Notes: a model not told the origin generated them from the sequence alone. A stretch of 64,000 bases of DNA from Hominimerdicola alba (GCF_900109655.1 NZ_FOAT01000007.1:97686-161685); one strand, 5' to 3'. Shown: positions 16,733 through 26,975, counted from the first letter of the stretch. Made by a program: numbers and translations.

Positions 16733-17653
16733 TTAATACAGACTTTCTTCGCCCATTGCCTTGGCTGATGTGTTAGCTATGAATACGAGTATGATACTTA
16801 CAACGCTCTTGAATATACCTGCTGCGACACCGAGAGAGTAGTTACTCTTACTGATACCGTAGTTCAGTACATAGATATCGATAGTTTCAGCTACAGACTT
16901 TACAAGGTCGTTGCCCAGCAGATACTGGAGCTCGAAACCAACGTTCAGTACGTTGCCGACATTCATTATCAGAAGGATAAGGATAGTAGGCTTCAGACCC
17001 GGGAGTGTGATGTGCCAGATACGGCTCAGTCTGCCTGCGCCGTCTATGGAAGCCGCTTCGTAAAGATCAGGGTTGATGGATGTTATTGCCGCCAGATAGA
17101 TGATGGAATCCCATCCTGTTTCTTTCCATCTGTTTGCAAAGCCGACTATCCACCAGAAGTATTTCGATTCAGCCAGCCACTGTATAGGTTTATCGATCAC
17201 ACCTATACCAATAAGAAAATTGTTCAGCATACCGTTCTCCATGGAGAGGACATCGAATACGATACCTGTCAGTATTATCATGGAGAGGAAGTGAGGCAGA
17301 TAGGAAATCGTCTGGACAAATTTTTTGCCTATATTGAATCTGAACTCACTGAGCAGTATAGCGAACACTATCGGACATATAGTACCGAGTACCAGGTTTA
17401 TGACACCCATTGCCAGGGTATTTCTTACGCAGTAAAGGAATTCATTGCCTCTGAACAGTAACTTGAAGTTTTCAATTCCTATAAACTGAGAATGGATGAA
17501 ACCATCTCTTGGCTTATACTTCTGAAATGCCATTATCCAGCCGAAAAGCGGGGCATAGTTAAATACAAGTACATACAGTACAAAGGGTAAGGACAACAAA
17601 AGCAGAGATTTCTGATTTCTCAGCTTTTTAGCGAAGTCCGGGTCTTTAAACAT
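16733..17653 (-). CDS. Carbohydrate ABC transporter permease (LplB type)
   Basis: The start is ATG 17653 behind GGAGGTGCGAAAAA; the longer frame to 17704 lacks a ribosome site and runs into the hairpin region. The 306-residue product has six membrane helices, the typical N-terminus FNYAPLFGWIMAFQKYKP and the EAA loop EAASIDGAGRLSRIWHITLPGL. It is the first permease of the pair, 254 bases after the solute-binding protein gene. Confidence 0.92.
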   Translation of the reverse strand: MFKDPDFAKKLRNQKSLLLLSLPFVLYVLVFNYAPLFGWIMAFQKYKPRDGFIHSQFIGIENFKLLFRGNEFLYCVRNTLAMGVINLVLGTICPIVFAILLSEFRFNIGKKFVQTISYLPHFLSMIILTGIVFDVLSMENGMLNNFLIGIGVIDKPIQWLAESKYFWWIVGFANRWKETGWDSIIYLAAITSINPDLYEAASIDGAGRLSRIWHITLPGLKPTILILLIMNVGNVLNVGFELQYLLGNDLVKSVAETIDIYVLNYGISKSNYSLGVAAGIFKSVVSIILVFIANTSAKAMGEESLY

Positions 17654-17714
17654 TTTTTCGCACCTCCGAGATGTGGACATCCCCTGCGCCCCGCCCTCGG
17701 GCATCAGGCTGCAA

Positions 17715-17759
17715 GAGGTTAGAAAAAGCGTCCGAACTTCGAACCCCTTTTCTAACCTC
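17715..17759. other. Long stem-loop in the solute-binding protein/permease gap
   Basis: GAGGTTAGAAAA (17715-17726) pairs perfectly with TTTTCTAACCTC (17748-17759). Together with the hairpin at 17831-17855 it forms a structured segment of the operon transcript, probably limiting permease expression relative to the binding protein. Confidence 0.6.
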
Positions 17760-17830
17760 TGACATCTTATACAGACATCAGGGGATAGAAATATAATTGC
17801 TTATCATTATTATTCAGAAGATATCCCGCA

Positions 17831-17855
17831 CAAGTCCCCGACCAGCGGGGACTTG
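17831..17855 (-). other. Stem-loop after the solute-binding protein gene
   Basis: CAAGTCCCC and GGGGACTTG form a perfect 9-bp stem with a 7-base loop, 50 bases after the gene stop. There is no T-tract, so an mRNA-stabilising or partial-stop role is more likely than full termination. Confidence 0.55.
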
Positions 17856-17907
17856 ATGCAGCATATAAATTTCGTAAAAGGATCAGTCACCGACTGTCAG
17901 AAGATAA

Positions 17908-19602
17908 TTACTTACCTGCTGCTACGTCGATTCTTCTCTGGATCTCCTTGTTGAATGCGGGCAGCAGAGTGCCGTCAACATCGCATCTCTTCTTGTATTC
18001 GCTCAGATACTTATCCCAAGCGGCATCGAAATCTTCAGCGATACAAACCTGAGGCAGATACTCATGCTTAACAGTTGACATTTCTGTCCAAACCATACCC
18101 TCATCGGTCTCGGTTGTCAGAGCGTTGGAGTAAGACCACATGGGGAACCATGCCTCGTTTTCGGGAGCCTCGTTCAGCATCTCAACGTAGGTCTTAACGC
18201 CGTAAGCGTCGAAGCACTCCTTGATCTCATCGTTCAGTGACTCATAGAACTCAGCAGCCTGGTGGTTAGCGTCACAGCCGTTGACACCGTCGTGATCCAT
18301 ACCGTTGGAGTAGTTGGGGAAGTAAGCGTAAGGACACAGGTTAGCATTGATGTAAGTCTGATCGTTAGCATTGTTTCTCATCTCATCGGTACGAGTGAAT
18401 ATGCCGTTCTCGTCCTTGTTGTAGTTAACGCCTTCGATACCCCAGTTTCTCAGAGTGAGGATCTCGGGTTTAAGAAGGTCGTTCATGAACTGCATAGCGC
18501 CCTCGATATCCTTACAGGATTTGGTGATACCGATACCATTGGAAACGTCCAGAGCAGGATTGGTGTGCCAGTGCTCCTCAACGCCCTTGTCAATAGTGAT
18601 ACCAACAGGTACATATGTGCAGTCATCAAGTTTGCCGTTAGCCTTTATAGCCAGCTCAGCATCGTTGAAATCCCAGTGCTGGTCAACCATACCGCAAACT
18701 CTGCCGGTGGAGAGCTTGGAGATGTAAGCGTCATACTTCATTGTGAAGGTCTCGGGGTCAACGATACCCTTCTTGTACTCTTCGTTCAGCTTTTTGAAGT
18801 ATCTCTTAGCTGTATCAGTGGTGTTGTAGTCGATAGCCTGATGAGTTTCTCTGTCAACTATGCAGCAGCCGTCGTTCGGATAACCGTCAAGGAAGAAGGG
18901 AGCATTCTCAAGGCAGAAGTATCTCCAGTCATCGCAGAGTATCTCATAGCCGATATTGGGAGTACCGTCTTCCATGGTAGGATTAGCTTCAATGTATCTT
19001 TCGATAAGATCGAAGTACTCGTCGAGGGTCTCGATCTTAGGATAATTTGCCCACTTCAGAACTCTTGTCTGGATCCAGAAAGCTTCGTCATTGTGTACGC
19101 AGGTTGTATCGTGATCCCAGGTCTTGCCGAACTGAGGAATGATGTAAACGTGACCGTCTTCAGCTCTGATAGAGTTCCACTCAGCCTCGGTGTAGAAGTT
19201 CTTTATGTTGGGATAATCGTCCCAGTAGTCATCGATAGCGATGAATGCACCTGCATCGACCATGCTCTTCATACCGGAAGAAGCATCTACGAAGTCAGGA
19301 TACTCGTCGCCTGCGATCATAACGCCGATAGCTTCTTCAGCGGTCTGACCGGTCAGCCATTCCATCTCGCACTTAGCGCCGATCTTTTCAGCGATCTTGT
19401 CCTGTACAACATTTCCGTCATCGACCTTGTTGCCGGGAACTGCGAAGAAAGCTGAGAATACCTTTACTTCAACTTCTTTACCGTCCTCAGTCTTGACTGT
19501 ATCAGTCTTCTGCTTGCCCTTGTTGGTGTTGCCGCAGGCTGACATACCAAGTATCATTGCTATGGCCATCAGACCGGCAGCTGCTCTCTTGAGTCTTCTC
19601 AT
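17908..19602 (-). CDS. Extracellular oligosaccharide-binding lipoprotein (LplA type)
   Basis: The ATG at 19602 after GGAGGTTGTTAATT is chosen over the in-frame ATG at 19644. The 564-residue product has the lipoprotein signal MRRLKRAAAGLMAIAMILGMSAC. The mature protein has family-1-type features of large LplA solute-binding proteins (WLTGQTAEEAIGVMIAGDEYPDFVDAS, TLDEYFDLIERYIEANP, NGIGITKSCKDIEGAMQFMNDLL). It would capture oligosaccharides, plausibly xylan- or pectin-derived given the GH39 gene in the operon, and pass them to the two permeases. Confidence 0.92.
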   Translation of the reverse strand: MRRLKRAAAGLMAIAMILGMSACGNTNKGKQKTDTVKTEDGKEVEVKVFSAFFAVPGNKVDDGNVVQDKIAEKIGAKCEMEWLTGQTAEEAIGVMIAGDEYPDFVDASSGMKSMVDAGAFIAIDDYWDDYPNIKNFYTEAEWNSIRAEDGHVYIIPQFGKTWDHDTTCVHNDEAFWIQTRVLKWANYPKIETLDEYFDLIERYIEANPTMEDGTPNIGYEILCDDWRYFCLENAPFFLDGYPNDGCCIVDRETHQAIDYNTTDTAKRYFKKLNEEYKKGIVDPETFTMKYDAYISKLSTGRVCGMVDQHWDFNDAELAIKANGKLDDCTYVPVGITIDKGVEEHWHTNPALDVSNGIGITKSCKDIEGAMQFMNDLLKPEILTLRNWGIEGVNYNKDENGIFTRTDEMRNNANDQTYINANLCPYAYFPNYSNGMDHDGVNGCDANHQAAEFYESLNDEIKECFDAYGVKTYVEMLNEAPENEAWFPMWSYSNALTTETDEGMVWTEMSTVKHEYLPQVCIAEDFDAAWDKYLSEYKKRCDVDGTLLPAFNKEIQRRIDVAAGK

Positions 19603-19678
19603 AATTAACAACCTCCAAAAAACGTTTATTTTAGCTTTGCACATAATAGCTAAATTTTGTTTTGTTTTCGCTAAGATT

Positions 19679-19707
19679 ATTATAGCAAATAAATCTGCTT
19701 TTGTGAA
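19679..19707 (-). promoter_or_regulatory. Promoter of the LplABC-GH39 operon
   Basis: On the complement TTCACA (19702-19707), 17 bases, TATAAT (19679-19684). Transcription should start near 19672, about 70 bases before the ATG at 19602. Confidence 0.65.
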
Positions 19708-19993
19708 TAGTTATCAGGAAACTAAGCAATAATTGCAAATATATTTTAGCAAATCAGCAAAATATGTTTAATCCGACAACAAACTCATTTGTACATAGCA
19801 AAAATTGTATCGAAGAGCGCAATTTTTGAGTTGTAAATAATTGCGCAATATAGTAATATATAAAGATTTAAATTGACGCAGTCAAATTTCAATACAAATC
19901 CATGTCAAAACGCACAAATTTGTACGCATCTTTAAACATCGATTCAAGTCAAATTGTCTGTTTGATGACTTAATTTATTTGCGTCAGTTTAGA

Positions 19994-20022
19994 TTGACAA
20001 CAGAGCTTATATGTGGTATAAT
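19994..20022 (+). promoter_or_regulatory. Consensus sigma-A promoter of the phosphatase gene
   Basis: TTGACA (19994-19999), 17 bases, TATAAT (20017-20022), both perfect. ATG 20115 is about 86 bases after the expected start. Confidence 0.8.
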
Positions 20023-20114
20023 TTAAACAGGAAGTAAACTGCTCTTTAACAAATATATAAAACTGCGCAAACCTATTACTAAACTGTTTACGTTCCCGAA
20101 TTTAAGGAGAAGCT

Positions 20115-20816
20115 ATGGCTACATATGTAATGAGCGATCTGCACGGTGAATATGACAAATACTGTGAAATGCTTAAAAAGATAGATTTCAATCCCGAAGA
20201 TACTCTGTTCATTCTCGGCGATGTAGTGGACAGGGGTCCGAAGCCTGTTGACATACTTCTTGATATGATGAAGCGTCCGAATGTCTACCCGTTGATGGGC
20301 AATCACGACCTGCTGGCGCTGGACGTTCTTAAAAAGCTGAATATCGAGATAAATGAGGACAACTTTACCCAGAATCTGGATGCAGGCACGATGAATGAGC
20401 TTATCGACTGGCTGAAGGACGGCGGACAGACCACGCTAATGCAGTTCCGCAGTCTCACCAACGAGGAAAAGGCTGATGTACTTGACTATATGGACGACTT
20501 CCGGCTGTGCGAATTCGCTGAAGCAGGGGGCAAGACATTTGTTATGGTACACGCTGGTCTGGGGAATTTCAAAAAAGGAAAAAAGCTTCGTGATTACACT
20601 CTCAAGGAGCTTCTGATGGACAGACACGACCCTGAGATAGACTGCTTCGGCGAGGACGATATCTACGTTGTGGCAGGACATACGCCAACCATGATATATA
20701 CGGGAAAAGCGGAGATTTACCATAAAAATCACAACATCTTCATCGACTGCGGTGCCTGCATGGGCGGACGGCTTGCCTGCCTTTGTCTGGACACAATGGA
20801 AGAATTTTACGTCTGA
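20115..20816 (+). CDS. PPP-family metallophosphatase (Ser/Thr phosphatase or ApaH-like)
   Basis: 233 residues, ATG 20115 after AAGGAGAAGCT. The three metal motifs are MSDLHGEYDKY (GDxHG type), ILGDVVDRGPKP and LMGNHD, and the later VMVHAGL and VVAGHTPT complete the di-metal site. Bacterial PPP enzymes of this size remove phosphate from proteins or split dinucleoside tetraphosphates; sequence alone does not decide. Monocistronic, with a consensus promoter. Its last ten bases overlap the end of a converging gene. Confidence 0.85.
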   Translation: MATYVMSDLHGEYDKYCEMLKKIDFNPEDTLFILGDVVDRGPKPVDILLDMMKRPNVYPLMGNHDLLALDVLKKLNIEINEDNFTQNLDAGTMNELIDWLKDGGQTTLMQFRSLTNEEKADVLDYMDDFRLCEFAEAGGKTFVMVHAGLGNFKKGKKLRDYTLKELLMDRHDPEIDCFGEDDIYVVAGHTPTMIYTGKAEIYHKNHNIFIDCGACMGGRLACLCLDTMEEFYV

Positions 20817-21226
20817 ATATTTTTACGCGGAGCGTGGCAGAGGAATCTGCCGTGCTCCTTTATTTTTTCCGCCGCGACCTCATCACAGCCATCCGGAATG
20901 TAGGCATATACACCGTTCAGGATGTAAAGTTCTCCGCCGTTATCGCCGTATTTCAGGCGATTATAAGCTTTTTGGGGGTCACCATAAAACTCAGCAGGCA
21001 GGCGCAGAGTCAGCTCGATACGCACCCCATCACCGCGGTTTATCACCCTTATATCACCGCTTATCTCAGCATCAAATCTGGTCATCAGCTGTGCCCTGAG
21101 CGCCGCTAGAAATATCTTTGCGGAAATGTCACGGGCTTTCAGGGAATCAAAGTCAAGACCAAGCTCGGAAAACTCGGCATTATCAACGCGAACTGTCACA
21201 CGCGGACCACTGCGTTCTATCTCCAT
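20807..21226 (-). CDS. Hypothetical protein (weak MecA N-terminal resemblance)
   Basis: The ATG at 21226 after AGGGGTGAG is better than the upstream in-frame start at 21310. The 139-residue product starts MEIERSGPRVTVRVDNAEFSELGLDFDSLKARDISAKIFLAALRAQLMTRFDAEI. The pattern of a short strand, then FSELGLDFDSL and a helix, recalls the substrate-binding N-terminal domain of MecA/YpbH adaptors, but I would not name it so without a profile search. No membrane segment. It ends by overlapping the phosphatase gene tail and is divergent from GH127. Confidence 0.6.
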   Translation of the reverse strand: MEIERSGPRVTVRVDNAEFSELGLDFDSLKARDISAKIFLAALRAQLMTRFDAEISGDIRVINRGDGVRIELTLRLPAEFYGDPQKAYNRLKYGDNGGELYILNGVYAYIPDGCDEVAAEKIKEHGRFLCHAPRKNIQT

Positions 21227-21376
21227 AAACTCACCCCTATGCATACTATGCCGCGGCTGAAAATTTTGCCACAGCGCGGAATTATTCAACATGACATCGG
21301 ATTTGTCCACCCACAGGCAGTGTTTTGAGTGATATAATATATGCAGAAATATTTTATCTTACGGAGGTACACATCT

Positions 21377-23185
21377 ATGCTGAAAGCACCGAATTTAGAG
21401 GATTGCAGGGTCACAAGCGGAGTTTTCCGCGAGCGTATGGAGCTCAACAAAAAGTATCTGAAAGAGCTTGACCCCATATGTTTATTGCAGAATTTTTATT
21501 TGGAGGCAGGAATAATCCTCCCCGATATGCAGGTGATATCCGAGCCCGAAAAGGCAAATCTGCACTGGGGCTGGGAATCTCCCGCCTGCCAGCTAAGAGG
21601 GCATTTTCTTGGACACTGGATGTCTGCCGCGGCTATGTTGTCGGTGAGCGATGATGACAGCGAACTCAAAGCAAAGCTGTCCAAAATTATAGACGAATTG
21701 GAGCGCTGCCAGATCCGCAACGGCGGGAAATGGGTTGGAAGCATACCCGAGAAGTACTTTAAATTTATGGAGAGCGACGACTACATCTGGTCTCCCCAGT
21801 ACACCATGCACAAAACGCTGATGGGACTGGTGGATGCCTACCGCTATGCGGGCATCGAAAAGGCGCTGAAGATCGCCGATGCACTTGCTGACTGGTACAT
21901 CGAGTGGGCGAAAAGCATTGAAAATACAGCTCCTTTCACGGTTTTCAAGGGCGAGCAGGGCGGTATGCTTGAGGAGTGGTGCATACTTTTTGAGCTGACC
22001 CGCGACCCGAAGTATCAGAAGCTGATGGATATTTACCGTGAAAACGCCCTGTACCACAAACTTGAACAGCACAGGGACGCCCTCACCGACGACCATGCCA
22101 ACGCAAGCATACCGCTTTCTCACGGTGCTGCTGAATTATACGAATCAACAGGTGAAGAGCGCTGGAAGATCATCAGCGAAGAGTTCTGGGCGCAGGCTGT
22201 AACTCAGCGGGGTATGTTCGCCACATCAGGCGCAAATTCCGGGGAATTCTGGATTCCTGCTAACTCTCAGGGCAGCTATCTCGGGGATACAGATCAGGAG
22301 TTCTGCACGGTTTACAATATGGTTCGTCTGACTGATTTTTTGTACAGAAGAACAGGCAACACCGATTATGCCGACTACATCGAAAGAGCCCTCTATAACG
22401 GGTTCCTTGCACAGCAAAATATGCGCAGCGGAATGCCCGCATATTTTCTGCCTTTAGCAGCAGGAAGCCGCAAGAAATGGGGCAGCAAAAGGCACGATTT
22501 CTGGTGCTGTCACGGCACGATGGTACAGGCGCAGACCCTCTATCCGCGGCTGATATGGTACACCGAGGGCAACACCGTTACCGTTGCCCAGTATATCCCA
22601 TCCGAAGCCAAACTGGATATCTGCGGCAGCAAGGTCAGGCTTTCCCAGTGTACAGAGCTTAAAAACCTGAATAATCAGGTGTTCTTCGATGAGGACGAGG
22701 GCGGTGAGAAGAGCAGATGGTCACTGAGGTTTGATATCGAATGTGATACCCCCACAGAATTCACGCTGAGATTCAGACTTCCATGGTGGCTGAAAACCAC
22801 ACCGCAGGTAATTCTTGACGGCGAACCCATACAGGCGGATATTGCGGACAATTACCTCATGATCTCAAAAGCATGGCAAAAAAGTACCATACAATTATTG
22901 CTCACTCCCAAGCTCACCGCCGAGCCCCTGCCCGATATGCCCGAGACTGCCGCACTCCTCGACGGTCCCATCGTGCTGGCGGGCATGACCGACAAAGACA
23001 TTGGTTTGCAGGGCGATCTCTCCGCACCTGAGACCTTCCTGCACCGACGCACCACTCACGAGTACAAGACATACGTCTGGAAACAGAACACCTACGTCAC
23101 ACGCCACCAGCCTGTAAACATCGAATTCAAGCCGCTCTACGAAGTTACTGACGAGGTGTACACGGTGTATTTCAGCAAGAGATAA
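21377..23185 (+). CDS. GH127 beta-L-arabinofuranosidase, cytoplasmic
   Basis: ATG 21377 follows ACGGAGGTACACATCT; the in-frame ATG at 21341 has no ribosome site. 602 residues, no signal peptide. An (alpha/alpha)6 barrel with GHFLGHWMSAAAML and YTMHKTLMGLVDAY is followed by the zinc site and nucleophile: DTDQEFCTVYNM (Glu308, Cys310) and DFWCCHGT (Cys377, Cys378). In characterised GH127 enzymes the last of these cysteines is the nucleophile. It removes beta-linked L-arabinofuranose from plant oligosaccharides. It stands alone; a TATAAT (21333-21338) is present but I see no good -35. Confidence 0.92.
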   Translation: MLKAPNLEDCRVTSGVFRERMELNKKYLKELDPICLLQNFYLEAGIILPDMQVISEPEKANLHWGWESPACQLRGHFLGHWMSAAAMLSVSDDDSELKAKLSKIIDELERCQIRNGGKWVGSIPEKYFKFMESDDYIWSPQYTMHKTLMGLVDAYRYAGIEKALKIADALADWYIEWAKSIENTAPFTVFKGEQGGMLEEWCILFELTRDPKYQKLMDIYRENALYHKLEQHRDALTDDHANASIPLSHGAAELYESTGEERWKIISEEFWAQAVTQRGMFATSGANSGEFWIPANSQGSYLGDTDQEFCTVYNMVRLTDFLYRRTGNTDYADYIERALYNGFLAQQNMRSGMPAYFLPLAAGSRKKWGSKRHDFWCCHGTMVQAQTLYPRLIWYTEGNTVTVAQYIPSEAKLDICGSKVRLSQCTELKNLNNQVFFDEDEGGEKSRWSLRFDIECDTPTEFTLRFRLPWWLKTTPQVILDGEPIQADIADNYLMISKAWQKSTIQLLLTPKLTAEPLPDMPETAALLDGPIVLAGMTDKDIGLQGDLSAPETFLHRRTTHEYKTYVWKQNTYVTRHQPVNIEFKPLYEVTDEVYTVYFSKR

Positions 23186-23202
23186 CAATTAGCTTTGCAG
23201 AC

Positions 23203-23239
23203 AAAAAAGCAGCAGCACAAATTTGTACTGCTGCTTTTT
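23203..23239. terminator. Bidirectional terminator
   Basis: AAAAAAGCAGCAGCAC pairs with GTACTGCTGCTTTTT around AAATTT. It has T runs on both strands and lies between the converging GH127 and macro-domain genes. Confidence 0.8.
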
Positions 23240-23264
23240 CATGTATAAAATTGTACGTACACCA

Positions 23265-24353
23265 TTAGTTTTGTCCAAGAAGTGTCTGGTCAAACCTGAA
23301 CAGCGCATCATTTATCTCGAAGATATCGTATATGCCGTGGACGATGTGATACCTTACTATCAGATCAAAGTCCAATGAATTGGACAGTGCATATCCCGCC
23401 TTGGAAAGCAGATCCTCAGTCTCGCGGATATCCAGTTTCAGCGCCACCGCGAAAGCCACCGCAGTCTGCTTTTTGGGCTTGTAATGGACATCACTGCGTA
23501 TCTTTGAGAACAGCTTGCGGTCGATATTTGCCCGCTTGTAGGCTTCAACATCGGTCATCCCACGTTCATCGATGAGCCTAAGAAGCGCCTGTGAGAAAGA
23601 TTCGTCCCGCATCGAGAAATAGTCCTCTGCCGCGCATTCTTCCGCGGCATCACAGGCATCATAATTCGGTACAGCTGATTCTGTCTTTTTCGCCCGACCG
23701 AACAAGCCTTTCTTTTTGGGCTTTGCTTCCTCGTCTTTCAGCACAGCGGCAGCCGCGGCGAGCGCATTGAAGCAAGCCGCATTTCCCATCATCTCACGTC
23801 GTCCCCGCTCCTTGTCCTCGCGGATCTTCGCGTAGGCATCGTCGATGAACTGCCTTATGCCCTCAAAACGCTCTGCGCTTATCTCAAAGCTGTCCTTGTC
23901 GAATATCACCAGCGTGATATCCATTTCGTGGTCTTCAAGGAATCTCCGCGCTTCGCTTTCGGCGACCTCTATCGCTTCACGTTTTGGATAGCCGTACACC
24001 CCCGCCGATATCAGCGGAAAAGCTATGCTTTTACAGCCCAGACTTTCAGCCAGCGCCAGAGAATTTCTGTAACAGCTTTGAAGAAGTTCCCTCTCGCCCT
24101 GTTCACCGTCCTCCCAGACAGGACCCACCGTGTGGATAATATGCTTACAGCCCAGACCGTAGCCCTTAGTCGCCTTTGCCTGACCTGTCTCACAGCCCCC
24201 GAGAAGCCTGCATTCCGCAAGAAGCTCGGGACCCGCCGCGCGGTGTATCGCGCCGTCAACTCCCCCGCCGCCCAACAGCGAGCTGTTTGCTGCATTCACT
24301 ATCGCGTCCGCCGAAAACTTAGTAATATCGGCACGCACCAGACAAAATGGCAT
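23265..24353 (-). CDS. Macro-domain (ADP-ribose) protein with C-terminal helix-turn-helix-like domain
   Basis: 362 residues, ATG 24353. The N-terminal half is a macrodomain: [53 protein letters not shown] and [16 protein letters not shown], the set found in O-acetyl-ADP-ribose and ADP-ribosyl hydrolases of the TarG/YmdB group. After a charged linker ([14 protein letters not shown]) the last 115 residues ([59 protein letters not shown]) form an XRE-like helical domain common in Firmicutes. Such a fusion could link ADP-ribose chemistry to DNA or RNA binding. The gene follows recD2 by 14 bases and is probably co-transcribed. Confidence 0.85.
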   Translation of the reverse strand: MPFCLVRADITKFSADAIVNAANSSLLGGGGVDGAIHRAAGPELLAECRLLGGCETGQAKATKGYGLGCKHIIHTVGPVWEDGEQGERELLQSCYRNSLALAESLGCKSIAFPLISAGVYGYPKREAIEVAESEARRFLEDHEMDITLVIFDKDSFEISAERFEGIRQFIDDAYAKIREDKERGRREMMGNAACFNALAAAAAVLKDEEAKPKKKGLFGRAKKTESAVPNYDACDAAEECAAEDYFSMRDESFSQALLRLIDERGMTDVEAYKRANIDRKLFSKIRSDVHYKPKKQTAVAFAVALKLDIRETEDLLSKAGYALSNSLDFDLIVRYHIVHGIYDIFEINDALFRFDQTLLGQN

Positions 24354-24367
24354 AACTATCCCTCCGT

Positions 24368-26635
24368 TTACTGATTTTCCGTTTCCCCGTTATCCTCTAA
24401 CGAAAGCTGACCTAGGTCATCGCCGTAGGCGCTCTGCATAAGCATCGTCCTGAGTGCGGTGCATCTTCGGTTCTTGCCGTTATTCATTATCATGAAGCCT
24501 ATCCTCTGGGCCGTGCCCAGTATCACCAGCAGTTTCTTCGCCCTTGTGACCGCGGTGTACAGCAGATTTCGGTAGTAGAGGCTGTCCATGCCGTCATAAA
24601 GTGTGAGTATCACCGCATCGTACTCAGAGCCCTGGCTTTTATGTACCGTGACAGCGTAGGCAAGTTCAAGGTCGTCAAGCATTTCGCCGCTGTAATCGGC
24701 TATCCTGCCGTCAAAATCTATGGTGACTATCTTCAGCAAAGGTCTGACACCTATCACAATGCCGATATCGCCGTTGTAGACACCCTTTCCGTTTTCCTCT
24801 TTTCCGCCGTCAGTTTTCGTCCAGCTTATCTCGTAGTTGTTCTTCGTCTGCATGACCTTGTCACCCACGCGGTAGATGGCGTAAGGCGTTTTCAGCTCGT
24901 CCTTTTTCTTGTCGGCAGGATTCAGCTCCTCCTGCAATATCTTGTTCAGCTCGGGAGTGCCGATGCGCCCCTGTCTTGTGGGGGAAAGCACCTGAATATC
25001 CCTTATGGGGGAAAAGCCGTACTTCTTCGGCAGCCTGTCACTGCAAAGCTCCACCAGAGTTGTGTAGATATCCTCAGCTTCGGGGCGGCGCAGGTAGACA
25101 AAATCCCTATCCCGCTTTTTGAGATCTATCATATTTCCCGAAACTATCCTGTGGGCGTTCATGACTATGTCTGATTCCTGTGCCTGCCTGAAAACTTCCG
25201 TCAGCCTGACCACCGACATAACTCCGCTGTCGATGATATCCTGCAATACATTTCCGGGACCCACAGGCGGAAGCTGGTCGCTGTCCCCCACGAGTATCAG
25301 TTTACAAGTAACACTCAGTGCCCGCAGAAGCGCTTCAAACAGCACGCTGTCCACCATGGACATCTCGTCCACCACCATGACCTCGCAATCCAGAAGGTCG
25401 TCCTCATCGTGTACGAACATCATTCTGTCGTCGTCCGACGGGATAACTTCCAGCATACGGTGGATAGTCTTGGCTTCAAATCCTGTCATATCGCTTATGC
25501 GCTTTGCCGCACGACCTGTGGGCGCGGCTATCATTACATCAAGCCCCTGCTGTTCAAACAGTGAGATTATGGCGTTCAGGGTAGTGGTCTTGCCTGTGCC
25601 GGGACCGCCCGTCAGCACAAGAAAGCCCTCGGATATGGCAAGATTTATCGCCTTTCTCTGCTTCTCCTCGTACTTGATGCCGCTCTCCTGCTCCTCCATG
25701 TCGATTATCTCGGAGTAGTCTATCTTGTTATCGTGGGTTATACTGCGCATAACTTCCAGTCGGCGGGAGATATACTCCTCAGCCTTGTAATAGCAGTGGA
25801 GCATGGCGTAATTCACGCCGCTGATATCCAGCTCGAATATATCCTGCTCCGATATAGCGACTTCTTTCACCTTGTCGAAAAGCTCTCCGCTGACATTCAG
25901 CAGGCGCACAGTTTCACGCTTCAATACTTCCATGGGGATACAGGTATGACCGCCCTCACGCGCCGCACTTCTCAGCACGAAAGCCATACCCGCCCTTATC
26001 CTCTGCTCGCTGTCGCGGGGTATAGCCTCGCTTTCGGCTATCTCGTCCGCCTTTGCAAAAGCGAGCTCGATACCATCGGTACAGAGTATGTATGGGTTTG
26101 ACTTTATCAGACCTTCCGCCGCATTGCCCAGCTTTCTCCAGGCGCGCACCCCGAATTTCGTGGCAACTCCGTTCTTGCTCATGTAGACCAGCAGAGCACG
26201 CGCCGCAAAGGTCTTTTTGAAATCATCATGTATCGCATCGGCTTTTTTGGGGTCTATGCCCTTGACTTCCGTGAGCTTCTCGGGCTCGTTCTCGATAATC
26301 TCAAGTGTCTTGCCGCCAAATGCCGCCACCAGCCTTTTTGCCATAACAGGATTCACCGAATCCAGCGCACCGCTGACAAGATACCTGAGTATCGAAGCCT
26401 CCCCCGTGGGCAAACTTCTCTCGAACATCTGAACTTTGAACTGCCTACCGAAAGTGCGGTGCTTCACGTATTCACCTGTGAGTATTACGCTTTCGCCCTC
26501 TTCGATGTTGCCAAGCTCACCCACAGCCTTTATCAGGTCGTCCCCCGTGTTTACGTCGATCACACAGAAGCTTCCGTCATCGCTCTTGAACTGAACGCGG
26601 TCTACCTCGCCCTCTATCTTTTCCGCTTCACTCAT
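24368..26635 (-). CDS. recD2: RecD2 5'-3' DNA helicase
   Basis: ATG 26635 follows GGAGGTCAAAA; the longer frame up to 26782 lies inside the preceding gene. 755 residues. An N-terminal OB-like region ([21 protein letters not shown]) and helix-hairpin-helix region (about 85-200) are followed by helicase motifs: [16 protein letters not shown] (Walker A), [53 protein letters not shown] and [17 protein letters not shown]. RecD2 acts without RecBC in DNA repair and replication-fork processing. The start overlaps the upstream gene end by eight bases, so translation is likely coupled. Confidence 0.95.
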   Translation of the reverse strand: MSEAEKIEGEVDRVQFKSDDGSFCVIDVNTGDDLIKAVGELGNIEEGESVILTGEYVKHRTFGRQFKVQMFERSLPTGEASILRYLVSGALDSVNPVMAKRLVAAFGGKTLEIIENEPEKLTEVKGIDPKKADAIHDDFKKTFAARALLVYMSKNGVATKFGVRAWRKLGNAAEGLIKSNPYILCTDGIELAFAKADEIAESEAIPRDSEQRIRAGMAFVLRSAAREGGHTCIPMEVLKRETVRLLNVSGELFDKVKEVAISEQDIFELDISGVNYAMLHCYYKAEEYISRRLEVMRSITHDNKIDYSEIIDMEEQESGIKYEEKQRKAINLAISEGFLVLTGGPGTGKTTTLNAIISLFEQQGLDVMIAAPTGRAAKRISDMTGFEAKTIHRMLEVIPSDDDRMMFVHDEDDLLDCEVMVVDEMSMVDSVLFEALLRALSVTCKLILVGDSDQLPPVGPGNVLQDIIDSGVMSVVRLTEVFRQAQESDIVMNAHRIVSGNMIDLKKRDRDFVYLRRPEAEDIYTTLVELCSDRLPKKYGFSPIRDIQVLSPTRQGRIGTPELNKILQEELNPADKKKDELKTPYAIYRVGDKVMQTKNNYEISWTKTDGGKEENGKGVYNGDIGIVIGVRPLLKIVTIDFDGRIADYSGEMLDDLELAYAVTVHKSQGSEYDAVILTLYDGMDSLYYRNLLYTAVTRAKKLLVILGTAQRIGFMIMNNGKNRRCTALRTMLMQSAYGDDLGQLSLEDNGETENQ

Positions 26636-26975
26636 TTTTGACCTCCCATGTGTCCGCCTTGACCTGCTTATCTTTCTGCCCGCAGATGATATCTGCAAGC
26701 TCATCTGCCGCCGCAAGGATAATTCCATACTCCGCGGCAAATTCCCGTATACGTCGGCTGAATCTGCCGTCAGTGCTGACAAGTATCACCTTTTTACCGT
26801 ACTCCCCTGCCGCTTCCTCGTCCCTGATGATACCGAGGATATCCTCTTCGCAAGATATATCTTCACCATACCGCACAACTACCGCGGCGCGGCATTTTCT
26901 CTTTCTGCTTGATATCATCTGCACCGCCAGCGAAAACGCCGTCAGCAGAAATATCATCACCGCAACTACTGCCAT
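26628..26975 (-). CDS. Small single-pass membrane protein of unknown function
   Basis: 115 residues, ATG 26975 after GGGGGTGAGCCT. One N-terminal helix (VAVMIFLLTAFSLAVQMI), a basic SSRKRKCR, then a soluble part predicted as alternating beta and alpha (AAVVVRYGEDISCEEDILGIIRDE, KKVILVSTDGRFSRRIREFAAEYGIILAAADELADII), like a small Rossmann-type fold facing the cytoplasm. I do not recognise the family. It overlaps recD2 by eight bases, which suggests linked expression. Confidence 0.65.
   Translation of the reverse strand: MAVVAVMIFLLTAFSLAVQMISSRKRKCRAAVVVRYGEDISCEEDILGIIRDEEAAGEYGKKVILVSTDGRFSRRIREFAAEYGIILAAADELADIICGQKDKQVKADTWEVKNE

Larger units (their letters stand above)
19603..20114. 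other. Divergent AT-rich regulatory region
   Basis: Besides the two promoters annotated separately it holds an inverted repeat, CAAAAATTG (19799-19807) and CAATTTTTG (19820-19828), a palindrome TTGAC-GCA-GTCAA (19873-19885) and several AGCAAAT words at 19684-19760. These could be regulator sites for the transporter operon; I cannot assign the proteins. Confidence 0.4.

Noticed and set aside
17715..17760. tRNA-like T-arm (GGTTCGAA) on the complement
   Set aside because: The word is the loop region of a 12-bp stem GAGGTTAGAAAA/TTTTCTAACCTC. No D arm, anticodon arm or 7-bp acceptor with matching spacing can be drawn.
18262..19455. 397-codon open frame on the + strand
   Set aside because: It is the mirror of the solute-binding protein gene on the other strand, whose lipoprotein signal, ribosome site and family motifs are clear. 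The frame has no ribosome site and a Val/Ile/Ser-heavy composition typical of antisense frames.
15728..19602. Missing ATPase gene hidden in the sugar-transport operon
   Set aside because: No Walker A or ABC signature occurs between the solute-binding protein and GH39 genes. LplABC-type importers usually share one ATPase encoded elsewhere.
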